From positions 1 to 56,000 of the forward strand of contig CAJIYG010000006.1 in the NCBI GenBank assembly GCA_905181585.1: a DNA stretch of 56,000 bases. The letters are read 5' to 3'. Source of the DNA: an uncultured Flavobacteriales bacterium (GTDB taxonomy: Bacteria; Bacteroidota; Bacteroidia; Flavobacteriales; BACL11). The notes under the pieces are model-generated. The model searched no databases. It was not told the DNA's origin and was given only the letters and a program-made list of their open reading frames with translations. Made by a program: the position numbers and the translations under genes. Shown piece after piece: positions 48,257 through 56,000 of the stretch; position 1 is the stretch's first letter, and the number at the start of each line of letters is the position of its first letter.

Positions 48257-51088
48257 ATGAAAAGTCAGAAAGATAATATAGAAATATTTGGTGCTCGTGT
48301 TCATAATTTAAAGAACATTAATTTAAAAATTCCAAGAAACAAGCTTGTAGTTTTTACAGGTAAAAGTGGAAGTGGTAAGTCTTCTTTAGCATTTGATACT
48401 ATTCACTCAGAAGGACAGCGTCGATATCTTGAAACTTTTAATGCTTACGCTCGACAGTTTATTGGAAATCTAGAGAGGCCAGATGTTGATAAAATTACTG
48501 GTCTAAGTCCAGTTGTAGCAATAGAGCAGAAAACAACTTCTAAAAACCCTCGATCAACTGTTGGTACTATAACAGAAATTTATGATTATCTAAGGCTTTT
48601 GTTTTCTAGAGTAGGAGTTGCTCACTCTTATAACTCTGGAGAGAAAATGGTTCGTTACTCAGATACTCAGATTATTGAACTAATAAAAAAAGATTTTGAT
48701 GGTCATGTAATAAGTATTTTGTCTCCAATAATTAAATCAAGAAAAGGTCATTATGGAGAGTTATTTCATAAACTCAGAAGTAAGGGGTATTTAAAAGCAA
48801 GAGTAGATGGAGAAATAATAGATATTGTACCAAATCTTCAGCTAGACAGATATAAAACTCATGATATTGAGATTGTTATCGATAGAATAAAAATTAATGA
48901 AAAGTGTGATAAGAGATTACTTTCATCATTAAAATTAGCAATGGATGATGGTGAGGGTACTATGATGGTGTTATCAGAAAAGAATAAAATAAGATTTTTT
49001 AGCAGATATTTAATGTGCCCTTCAACTGGTATTGCCTATTTAAATCCTGAACCAAATTCTTTTTCATTTAATTCGCCTAAAGGAGCATGTCCAAGTTGTA
49101 ACGGATTGGGTTTTAAAAAAACTGTTGACCAAAAGAAAATAATTCCCAATGATTCAATTAGTATAAATAATGGTGGAATAGCCCCTTTGCAGAATAAAAA
49201 TACTTCTTGGATAATTGATCAGATAGAAATAATAGGAAAAAAGTATAATTTTAATTTAAATACTCCTATCAAAAGTATCTCTAAAGAAGGCTTAGAAGTT
49301 ATTTTGTACGGAACAAAAGAAAATATTAAAGTTAATTTAAAGGCTGCAGGTATTTCTAAAATTTATAAAATTAATTTTGATGGCATAGTAAATTTTATTG
49401 AAGAACAGTTAAATAATTATTCAAGTAGAAGTCTTGAAAAGTGGGCTTCAAAATTTATGACTTCTCATCTATGTAAATCATGTTTGGGAGCTAGATTAAA
49501 TAAAGAATCCTCACATTTTAAAATAGATGGTAAAAATATTTATGAAGTTTCTAGTTTAGATATTAATTCACTTAAATACTGGATTAGTAATATTGAAAAA
49601 TCCTTTTCTAAGAATGAAAAAATTATTGCTAAACAAATTATTAAAGAGTTGTTAAAGAGAATTCAGTTTATTTTAGATGTTGGTCTTTCTTACCTTTCTT
49701 TAAACAGAACCTCAAAAACTCTATCTGGTGGTGAAGCTCAAAGAATTCGTTTGGCCACTCAGATAGGATCACAGCTAACTAATGTGTTATATATTTTAGA
49801 TGAGCCAAGTATAGGCTTACATCAAAGAGATAATTTAAAACTTATTGATTCTTTAAAAAAATTAAGAGATATTGGAAATTCAGTTATTGTTGTTGAACAT
49901 GATAAAGATATGATTGAAAGTTCAGATTTTATTGTTGACATAGGTCCTGATGCAGGGATTCATGGAGGAGAAATAGTTTCTAAGGGGTCTTTAAATGACA
50001 TAATTAATGATAATCAGATTACTTCAGATTATCTTACTGGTAGAAAAAGAATTGCTATTCCTACAAAAAGAAGAAAAGGAAATGGTAAGTTTTTAGAGCT
50101 TTTATCTGCAAAAGGAAATAATCTTAAAAATATTGATATTAAAATCCCACTTGGTTTACTTTGTTGTGTAACGGGTGTTTCTGGAAGTGGAAAGTCTACA
50201 TTAATAAATGAAACTCTTTACCCAATTTTAAATAAACATTTTTTCAGAGGTGAGAAAAACCCACTAAATTTTAAAGCTATTAATGGCTTAGAAAATATTG
50301 ATAAAGTTATTGAAATTAATCAAACAGCTATCGGAAGAACTCCAAGGTCTAACCCAGCAACTTATACTGGAGTTTTTGGTGATATTAGAAGTTTATTTGC
50401 AAGTGTACCAGAGTCTAAAGTAAGAGGGTATAAATTAGGACGTTTTTCTTTTAATGTTATTGGAGGTAGATGCGAGGGTTGTAGAGGAGGTGGAATGAAA
50501 ACAATTGAAATGAATTTCTTGCCTGATGTTTTAGTTCATTGTGAAGATTGTAATGGAAGAAGATATAATAATGAAACTTTAGAAATAAAATATAAAGGCA
50601 AATCAATATCTCAAATTCTTGATTTAACAATAAATGAAGCTGTTGTATTTTTTGAGCATATTCCATCTATTTTTCGGAAAATTAATACAATAAAAGATGT
50701 TGGTTTAGGCTATATTACTTTAGGGCAAGCTGCCACTACATTATCTGGTGGAGAAGCTCAAAGAATTAAGCTAGCTGCTGAGCTATCGAAAAGAAGTACA
50801 GGTAACACATTTTATATTTTAGATGAGCCAACAACTGGTCTTCATTTTGATGATGTTAATGTTTTTCTAAACGTAATCAATACTATAGTAGAGAAAGGTA
50901 ATTCTGTTTTGATAATTGAACATAATATGGATGTTATAAAAGTTGCTGACTACATAATTGACCTGGGACCAGAAGGAGGTGAGGATGGTGGTGAAATAGT
51001 TTGTCATGGAACTCCTGAAAGTATCGTTAAATCTTCCAAAGGTTACACTTCTAAATTTCTTAAAAAAGAGTTATTAACTAACTCATAA
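48257..51088 (+). CDS. uvrA: Excinuclease ABC subunit A
   Basis: 943-residue DNA damage sensor of nucleotide excision repair. Two ATPase modules: 'FTGKSGSGKSSLAFDTIHS' and 'VTGVSGSGKSTLINETLYP' (Walker A); 'TLSGGEAQRIRLATQIGSQL' and 'TLSGGEAQRIKLAAELSKRS' (signatures); 'YILDEPSIGLHQRDN' and 'YILDEPTTGLHFDDV' (Walker B). Zinc sites: 'GACPSCNGLGFKK' in the first half and 'GGRCEGCRGGGMKTIEMNF' with 'VHCEDCNGRRY' in the second. Full length, one frame with no break across 2.8 kb. Last gene of the rfbC-transglycosylase-uvrA run. Confidence 0.98.
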   Translation: MKSQKDNIEIFGARVHNLKNINLKIPRNKLVVFTGKSGSGKSSLAFDTIHSEGQRRYLETFNAYARQFIGNLERPDVDKITGLSPVVAIEQKTTSKNPRSTVGTITEIYDYLRLLFSRVGVAHSYNSGEKMVRYSDTQIIELIKKDFDGHVISILSPIIKSRKGHYGELFHKLRSKGYLKARVDGEIIDIVPNLQLDRYKTHDIEIVIDRIKINEKCDKRLLSSLKLAMDDGEGTMMVLSEKNKIRFFSRYLMCPSTGIAYLNPEPNSFSFNSPKGACPSCNGLGFKKTVDQKKIIPNDSISINNGGIAPLQNKNTSWIIDQIEIIGKKYNFNLNTPIKSISKEGLEVILYGTKENIKVNLKAAGISKIYKINFDGIVNFIEEQLNNYSSRSLEKWASKFMTSHLCKSCLGARLNKESSHFKIDGKNIYEVSSLDINSLKYWISNIEKSFSKNEKIIAKQIIKELLKRIQFILDVGLSYLSLNRTSKTLSGGEAQRIRLATQIGSQLTNVLYILDEPSIGLHQRDNLKLIDSLKKLRDIGNSVIVVEHDKDMIESSDFIVDIGPDAGIHGGEIVSKGSLNDIINDNQITSDYLTGRKRIAIPTKRRKGNGKFLELLSAKGNNLKNIDIKIPLGLLCCVTGVSGSGKSTLINETLYPILNKHFFRGEKNPLNFKAINGLENIDKVIEINQTAIGRTPRSNPATYTGVFGDIRSLFASVPESKVRGYKLGRFSFNVIGGRCEGCRGGGMKTIEMNFLPDVLVHCEDCNGRRYNNETLEIKYKGKSISQILDLTINEAVVFFEHIPSIFRKINTIKDVGLGYITLGQAATTLSGGEAQRIKLAAELSKRSTGNTFYILDEPTTGLHFDDVNVFLNVINTIVEKGNSVLIIEHNMDVIKVADYIIDLGPEGGEDGGEIVCHGTPESIVKSSKGYTSKFLKKELLTNS

Positions 51089-51173
51089 TGATATTATTAT
51101 TATTCTGATAGTGTAACAAATTATTCTTTTCTTAATTTTTTCCTATTTTTACGGCAATCTAAAATAACTAAAG

Positions 51174-53210
51174 ATGAATCAATTTTTTTTAAAGATTAGT
51201 ATTCTATTATTGTGTTTTGTTTCTTTTTCTGTGTTTTCTCAGGAAAATAATAGCCAAGCATCTAAATCAGAAACTCCTAATAAACCACTTAAGTCAATGT
51301 TTACTCTTGGATCAGGTTTTTATAGCTTTCAAGGAGATATTTCTAATCAAGAAACAAGTTATTTATCTGGTAATATAGCATACAATGCAGGAATGCGTTT
51401 CTTTGTAAACGACAATATTGATTTTTCTGTTTTATTTACTACGCCATTAGATTTTAATGAGAAAACCACTGATGATCTTGGAATAGAGTCTAGATTTAGG
51501 TCCACAATAACTTCATTTGGCGCGCAATTAGATTTTAATTTTAAAGATATTTTTAAGAATTCTAGAATTCATCCTTTTGCTAGTCTTGGTCTTATGTCAT
51601 CATCATTTAAAACTTTAAATCCAAGAATTAGCTCAAGTTATATGAAAAGGGAAAACTCTATTGGACTTCCTGTTGGTTTTGGGTTGATGTTAGATATTTC
51701 TGATAAAATGAGATTTGATGCCGCATTAAAGTACACTATTAATTCTGCTGATATTGATTATTCTGATTTATCGCAAAGTGATAATTATATGGTTTTAAAT
51801 TTTGCAGTGCATTATGACTTGTTTACAAGAGAAAAGAGCGCAAATATTTATGATCAAAAATATTATGCTGATGTTAATTATGAAAAATTAGATATTGCTG
51901 ATGAAGATGGAGATTTAATTGCAGATGTTGATGACTATTGTCCAAAAACTCCAGCTGGTATTAAAGTTGATGAAAATGGATGTCCTTTAGATGACGATGG
52001 AGATGGTATTGCAAACTATTTAGATAAAGAAAAAAACACACAAATTGGAGCTATTGTTGATGAAAATGGCGTCAAATTAACTGATGAAAAGTATTTTAGT
52101 ATGTATTCTAAACTTGACCCTGCATCTAGAGAATATTCAGAATTTTATAATGAAAATGAAATTAAGAGAGATGATTTTAAAACTGTTAATGCTTATTTGA
52201 TAGCAAAAGCAAATGCTTTTAATAGATTAAATAATCTTAACGAAGTAGATAATTATGAAGGGACTGTTTATAAAGTTTTTCTATCTCAATTTTCTGATGG
52301 TGTTCCTGCAAAGATTATTAATAAGTTATTAAGTATTGATGATCTTGAAAGTATATCAAATATTGATGGTAGTGTTACTTATGCTGTAGGTACTTACTTA
52401 ACAGTTGATGAGGCTTTAAATAGAGAGTTTAATTTAGACAAGGAGGGTTTTAATAATCTAGATATTTTAGAAGTTGTTAATGGTGTCATGTCTATCTACA
52501 GACCTCAGATTGTTGAGTCAACCAAAGAATCAATTAATAATGACGATTCCTCAACTTTAAATTCTGATTCATCTTCATTAGAAAAAAATACTAAAAATTC
52601 TGAAGACTTAACAAAAATTGATAATCCAACTTTAAAAGGAACAGTCTATAGAGTTCAAATTGGAGCTTATAAAGTTGTACTAAACGATGATGTTTTTAAT
52701 GGAGTGAAAAATGTAATTTCTTTTAAAGGTAGTGATGGTCTATTTAGATATATGACAGGTTCTTTTAGTGACTATAAAGATGCTGTTTTATATTCTCAAG
52801 AAATGAAAGCTAGAGGATTTGAGGATGCCTTTATCGTAACTTATAAAGATGGAGAAAAAGTTGCGTTAAATATTTCAATAAAAAAGAATAATAAAAAGAT
52901 TATAGAGAAACAAAAGACAACAACAAGAAATATAAAAGTTGATGTATCGTTTCGTATTATGCTTGGAGTTTTTAAAGATAATCTAAGTGCAAAAGATTTA
53001 GAGAAATTAACTAAGGTTTCAAATTTAACAAAAGAACCTAGTGGTAATTTTTATAAGTATTTTTCAGCTAGCTTTAATAATTTTCTTGATGCATCTTCTG
53101 AACTAGAAATGATTAAATTAGCTGGTTTTGCTGATGCTTTTATGATTGCCCAGAAAGATGGTGGTTTAATTTCAATTGAAAAAGCAAGAATGCTACTGAA
53201 CAATAATTAA
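51174..53210 (+). CDS. Outer-membrane barrel protein with TSP3 repeats and three SPOR-like domains
   Basis: 678 residues. Signal peptide 'MNQFFLKISILLLCFVSFS'; an outer-membrane barrel-like region (about 40-220) with 'TLGSGFYSFQGDISNQETS', 'IHPFASLGLMSSSF' and 'DAALKYTINSADIDYSDL'; a thrombospondin type 3 calcium-binding linker 'DEDGDLIADVDDYCPKTPA' (about 243-275); and three SPOR-like units: 'GTVYKVFLSQFSDGVPAKI' (about 362), 'GTVYRVQIGAYKVVLNDDV' (about 488) and 'VSFRIMLGVFKDNLSAKDL' (about 591), each ending in a strand such as 'GFEDAFIVTYKDGEKV'. The SPOR units recall the one at the end of the TPR gene at 16308-17898. An OmpA C-terminal domain is absent; SPOR may take over the wall anchor. 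Convergent overlap of 4 bases with the RlmL-like gene. Confidence 0.82.
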   Translation: MNQFFLKISILLLCFVSFSVFSQENNSQASKSETPNKPLKSMFTLGSGFYSFQGDISNQETSYLSGNIAYNAGMRFFVNDNIDFSVLFTTPLDFNEKTTDDLGIESRFRSTITSFGAQLDFNFKDIFKNSRIHPFASLGLMSSSFKTLNPRISSSYMKRENSIGLPVGFGLMLDISDKMRFDAALKYTINSADIDYSDLSQSDNYMVLNFAVHYDLFTREKSANIYDQKYYADVNYEKLDIADEDGDLIADVDDYCPKTPAGIKVDENGCPLDDDGDGIANYLDKEKNTQIGAIVDENGVKLTDEKYFSMYSKLDPASREYSEFYNENEIKRDDFKTVNAYLIAKANAFNRLNNLNEVDNYEGTVYKVFLSQFSDGVPAKIINKLLSIDDLESISNIDGSVTYAVGTYLTVDEALNREFNLDKEGFNNLDILEVVNGVMSIYRPQIVESTKESINNDDSSTLNSDSSSLEKNTKNSEDLTKIDNPTLKGTVYRVQIGAYKVVLNDDVFNGVKNVISFKGSDGLFRYMTGSFSDYKDAVLYSQEMKARGFEDAFIVTYKDGEKVALNISIKKNNKKIIEKQKTTTRNIKVDVSFRIMLGVFKDNLSAKDLEKLTKVSNLTKEPSGNFYKYFSASFNNFLDASSELEMIKLAGFADAFMIAQKDGGLISIEKARMLLNNN

Positions 53211-54364
53211 TACTTGTTTTTACTTGCTTTTTTACTTCCTTGGTAAACTTCAAATTTTCTAAAACTACACTCAAGTTTTCCATTCATTACCTTGATTTTT
53301 TTATTAGGTTTTAGTCCTATCATCTTTAGATTTTCAATATCAGAAGAAATTAACCATACATCACAGTCTTGATAATTATTTTTCAAAGAGTTACCTACTT
53401 TTTCATAAAATTCATTCATTCCAAGTTCAATTCTTTCACCATAAGGTGGGTTGAATAAAACAAATGTATTAGGTGAAATTTTAGTTTCAAAAAAATCTTC
53501 ATTTTTAACCTTAATATTTTCAAACATTAATGCATTTTCAATATTTTCTCTTGTCATTCTTACAGCTTTTTGAAAATTATCTCCACCAGTTATTTTTCCT
53601 TTATATTCTTTCTCTTTATTTAAAGATGAATCTCTAATTAATTCAAATAATTCTTCATCATAATCCTTCCATGAATCAAAACCGAATTTCTCTCTAAAAA
53701 TATTTACAGGTATATTGTTTGCTATTAAAGCTGCTTCAATAAGAATTGTTCCAGATCCACACATTGGGTCATGAAAATCAGAAACTTGATTCCAGCCACT
53801 TAAAAGTATTAATCCAGCAGCTAATACTTCATTCATTGGAGCAACTACTGTATTTGATTTGTATCCTCTTTTGTGTAATGAATATCCTGAGCTATCTAAT
53901 GATAATGTACAGGTGTGTTTAGCAATATGAAGGTCAACTGTTAAATCAGCATTTTTTGGGTCAACATTTGGGCGTTTATCATATTTATTTCTAAAGAAAT
54001 CTGCAATGCCATCTTTTACAAGAAGCGAGGCATACTTACTATGAGTAAAAACTTCTGAATTTGTTGTAGCACTTGTTGAGAAAGTCATATTGACATCTAG
54101 AAATTTACTCCAGTCAATTTTAGTAATTTTTTCTAGCAATTCTTTTTCATTATGAGCTTGGAATGTTGCAATAGGCTTCAAAATTCTCAGACAGGTTCTT
54201 AAGTTAAGATTTGCTTTGTACATAAAACCAGTATCGCCTTTAAAACTAACTGCTCTATTTTGGATCTTAACATTCTGAGCTCCTAATGTTCTAAGTTCAT
54301 CAGCTAAAATTTCTTCTAGCCCATACATCGTTTTAGCTAGCATGTAAAAATTTTCTTCTTTCAT
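53207..54364 (-). CDS. THUMP-domain 23S rRNA/RNA methyltransferase, RlmL-like
   Basis: 385 residues. The N-terminus 'MLAKTMYGLEEILADELRT' and 'VSFKGDTGFMYKANLNLRT' is the THUMP/ferredoxin-like RNA-binding region, and the C-terminal part is a class I methyltransferase with 'DFHDPMCGSGTILIEAALI' (SAM loop, G-x-G) and 'TFVLFNPPYGERIELG' (the N-P-P-Y catalytic motif of N2-guanine or N6-adenine methylases). It matches the N-terminal half of RlmKL, which makes m2G in 23S rRNA; the RlmK half is absent, as in many Bacteroidota. Stop overlaps the end of the convergent SPOR gene by 4 bases. A TATCTTTG element lies 4 bases ahead of the ATG. Confidence 0.88.
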   Translation of the reverse strand: MKEENFYMLAKTMYGLEEILADELRTLGAQNVKIQNRAVSFKGDTGFMYKANLNLRTCLRILKPIATFQAHNEKELLEKITKIDWSKFLDVNMTFSTSATTNSEVFTHSKYASLLVKDGIADFFRNKYDKRPNVDPKNADLTVDLHIAKHTCTLSLDSSGYSLHKRGYKSNTVVAPMNEVLAAGLILLSGWNQVSDFHDPMCGSGTILIEAALIANNIPVNIFREKFGFDSWKDYDEELFELIRDSSLNKEKEYKGKITGGDNFQKAVRMTRENIENALMFENIKVKNEDFFETKISPNTFVLFNPPYGERIELGMNEFYEKVGNSLKNNYQDCDVWLISSDIENLKMIGLKPNKKIKVMNGKLECSFRKFEVYQGSKKASKNKY

Positions 54365-54368
54365 AATA

Positions 54369-54376
54369 CAAAGATA
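54369..54376 (-). promoter_or_regulatory. -7 promoter element TATCTTTG (RlmL-like gene)
   Basis: Exact TAnnTTTG match on the minus strand, 4 bases ahead of ATG 54364, back to back with the aroB promoter. Confidence 0.58.
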
Positions 54377-54399
54377 GTTTTATAAGTAATAGAATTACT

Positions 54400-54407
54400 T
54401 AATTTTG
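54400..54407 (+). promoter_or_regulatory. -7 promoter element TAATTTTG (aroB-aroA)
   Basis: Exact TAnnTTTG match 25 bases ahead of ATG 54433, in a 68-base divergent promoter region shared with the RlmL-like gene. Confidence 0.58.
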
Positions 54408-54432
54408 TACTATTAAATTTTAATAACAATGT

Positions 54433-55461
54433 ATGAGGCAACTAAGTTGTAACAAAGAAATAATTTATTTAAACTCTGATTTTTCTAAACTTCATCAAAT
54501 AATTCCTGAGCTTTTAGAAAAAGATGTTTTTTACATTATTGATGAAAGTGTTTATTTATTTCACAGCAGTAAGTTTTCTGCACTTAAAAACATAATTTTA
54601 GTTCCATCCGCAGAAAAAACTAAATCTATTTCTCATGTTGAAGTTATTATTAATCAATTATTAAATCTTAATGCTAATAGGAAATCTTTTGTAATTGGAA
54701 TTGGTGGTGGTGTAATATGTGATTTAGTGGGCTTTGTCTCTTCAATATTTATGAGAGGAGTTGATTTTGGATTTATTCCCACAACATTGTTATCAATGAC
54801 AGATGCTTCTATTGGAGGTAAAAACGGAGTTAATTTTAATTCCATAAAAAATTTAATTGGGGTTATTAATGACCCAAAATTTATATTTATAGATTATAGT
54901 TTTTTAAAGACACTTCCTAATAAAGAATGGTTAAATGGCTTTTCTGAAATAATTAAACATGCATGTATTTGCTCAATTAAATTTTTTAATTTTTTAGAGA
55001 ATAATTCTAAAATATTTAAGTCTTATAAGGCATGTGAAAACTTAGCTAAGTTTGATCAATTAGTTTTTGATTCTATTTCTATTAAGATTGATTATGTTAA
55101 ATCAGACAAGAATGAAATTGGTCGAAGGAAGTTATTGAATTTTGGTCATACATTTGGTCATGCTATTGAATCAAAATACTCTTTAACTCATGGAGAGTCT
55201 GTAAGTTTGGGTATCGTTTTCTCTAATGAAATTGCAAACTCTTTAAAATTCCTTTCTTTAGAAAGTAATATAAGAGTAAGAAAACTATTATCAGATTATT
55301 CTCTACCTATTAATATCTCTAGCTTTGATAAGCAGAGCTTAACTAATCTGATTTATAAGGATAAGAAATCTTCTAAAGATAAAATTGATTTTATTGTTTT
55401 AAATAAAATTGGTAGTGCTTTAATTCATTCAGTTAAAATTAAAGAAATCTTTAATGAATAA
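54433..55461 (+). CDS. aroB: 3-dehydroquinate synthase
   Basis: 342 residues, second step of the shikimate pathway (DAHP to 3-dehydroquinate), NAD- and metal-dependent. Motifs: 'GIGGGVICDLVGFVSSIFM' with 'RGVDFGFIPTTLLSMTDAS' and 'IGGKNGVNF' (NAD and substrate loops), 'GFSEIIKHA' (metal Glu), 'NFGHTFGHAIESKYSLTHG' (two metal His). Standard length. An overlapping short frame (ATG at 54429) is not coding. The TAATTTTG promoter element at 54400-54407 lies 25 bases ahead, back to back with the RlmL-like gene's promoter. The 3' end overlaps aroA by 8 bases, so aroB and aroA form an operon. Confidence 0.97.
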   Translation: MRQLSCNKEIIYLNSDFSKLHQIIPELLEKDVFYIIDESVYLFHSSKFSALKNIILVPSAEKTKSISHVEVIINQLLNLNANRKSFVIGIGGGVICDLVGFVSSIFMRGVDFGFIPTTLLSMTDASIGGKNGVNFNSIKNLIGVINDPKFIFIDYSFLKTLPNKEWLNGFSEIIKHACICSIKFFNFLENNSKIFKSYKACENLAKFDQLVFDSISIKIDYVKSDKNEIGRRKLLNFGHTFGHAIESKYSLTHGESVSLGIVFSNEIANSLKFLSLESNIRVRKLLSDYSLPINISSFDKQSLTNLIYKDKKSSKDKIDFIVLNKIGSALIHSVKIKEIFNE

Positions 55462-56000
55462 AACAATCGAGCCATTTATATACAGTGGAGAAATTATTTC
55501 AAATACATCTAAAAGCTATTTTCAGAGAGCTATTGCAATAATAGCTGTATCTAAATCTACTTGCCAAGTTTATGGTTCATGTGATGAGGATGATGTTAAG
55601 GTAGCATTAAGTATTTTTAAGTCTATTGGAGGGAAAATAAAAAAAGATAAGAATAGTGTTTTTCTAGACAGTAGACATGTTGTGGCGGCACAATCAATCT
55701 CAGTTTTTTGTGGTGAATCTGGTCTTAGCACTAGGATGTTTGGAACTGTTCTAACTTCTCTTTTTTTAACAACTAAATTAAATGGTGATAAATCAATAAT
55801 TAATAGAGAAATAGATTTTTCAGAATTATCTCAACTTGGTGTTATTGTAGAAAATAAGTCAAAAAACTTACCAATTGTTTTAAATGGTAAACTAAATTAT
55901 GGAACTATTGATATTAATGGCTCAGATGGTTCGCAGCTTATTTCAGGATTATTAATTGCTCTTTTTTCACTTAATGGGGATAGTATTGTAAATGTTAAGG
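55454..56000 (+). CDS. aroA: 3-phosphoshikimate 1-carboxyvinyltransferase (EPSP synthase), truncated by the window end
   Basis: Partial: starts with ATG 55454, eight bases inside aroB, and runs off the window still in frame after about 182 residues. Seen: 'NTSKSYFQRAIAIIAVSKS' (catalytic Lys and PEP/shikimate loop), 'SVFCGESGLSTRMFGTVLT' (G-x-S-G-x-S/T-x-R), and 'DINGSDGSQLISGLLIALF' (S-S/D-Q-x-x-S). These match bacterial EPSP synthases, which join PEP to shikimate-3-phosphate. Divergent class typical for Bacteroidota (no canonical N-G-G start). Together with aroB it builds aromatic amino acids. Confidence 0.92.
   Translation, partial: MNKTIEPFIYSGEIISNTSKSYFQRAIAIIAVSKSTCQVYGSCDEDDVKVALSIFKSIGGKIKKDKNSVFLDSRHVVAAQSISVFCGESGLSTRMFGTVLTSLFLTTKLNGDKSIINREIDFSELSQLGVIVENKSKNLPIVLNGKLNYGTIDINGSDGSQLISGLLIALFSLNGDSIVNVK

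Noticed and set aside
50457..50666. Minus-strand open frame in uvrA
   Set aside because: Antisense to the zinc-finger region of a full-length uvrA.
54654..54845. Minus-strand open frame in aroB
   Set aside because: Antisense to the conserved NAD-binding loop of aroB.

Overview
The window looks like a low-GC Bacteroidota chromosome, most likely a marine or aquatic member of the Flavobacteriales. Reasons: strong A/T bias; type IX secretion (T9SS) C-terminal sorting domains on several large proteins; SprB repeats; DUF4397, CIA30 and SPOR proteins typical of the phylum; almost no purine-rich ribosome sites; and the Bacteroidota -7 promoter element TAnnTTTG directly ahead of many genes.

Bases 1-16311 are a capsule/exopolysaccharide locus, all on the plus strand: a glycosyltransferase, a Wzx flippase, a DUF115 protein, a Wzy polymerase, a second glycosyltransferase, a TupA-like ATP-grasp protein, a third glycosyltransferase, a sugar-nucleotide epimerase, a phosphomannose-isomerase-type cupin, a cytidylyltransferase, the Wza/Wzc export pair, a WecA/MraY-like and a WcaJ-like initiating phosphotransferase, and a Wzi-like outer-membrane protein. 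Nearly every gene is broken by small indels (roughly 40 breaks, often in A or T runs), yet the reading frames resume with family-typical sequence. Between about 7.5 and 9.2 kb the locus also holds short pieces of unrelated genes: two fragments of a TRAP-transporter large permease (DctM) in opposite orientations, a reverse-strand membrane-protein fragment, and a possible asparagine-synthetase start. This is best read as a low-accuracy or chimeric assembly of a hypervariable locus; natural decay with filler DNA is less likely but possible.

From 16.3 to 26.7 kb lie cell-surface genes: a TPR-SPOR protein and a roughly 2,200-residue SprB-repeat adhesin (both minus strand), a sulfotransferase, and a small T9SS cargo protein. 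From 26.7 to 37.3 kb are a CIA30/thioredoxin/FAD-oxidoreductase run, a methyltransferase, a DUF4397 lipoprotein, an orphan response regulator with a degenerate receiver, a BNR-repeat protein with a short-chain dehydrogenase, a cytochrome c/copper monooxygenase fusion, an MFS transporter and a small membrane protein. From 37.4 to 56 kb the content is mostly housekeeping: initiator tRNA, ABC-F ATPase, era-der, a metzincin protease, an FKBP isomerase, rfbC, a lytic transglycosylase, uvrA, a three-SPOR outer-membrane protein, an RlmL-like RNA methyltransferase, aroB and a truncated aroA.

Only five frame breaks were seen in the last 39.7 kb, so the clustering of breaks in the first 16.3 kb is real. 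I found no CRISPR array, insertion sequence, rRNA or clear defence system. No convincing new biological system emerged. The most unusual things are the shredded capsule locus with TRAP gene shards, the degenerate receiver, and a recurring short C-terminal motif on two secreted proteins.
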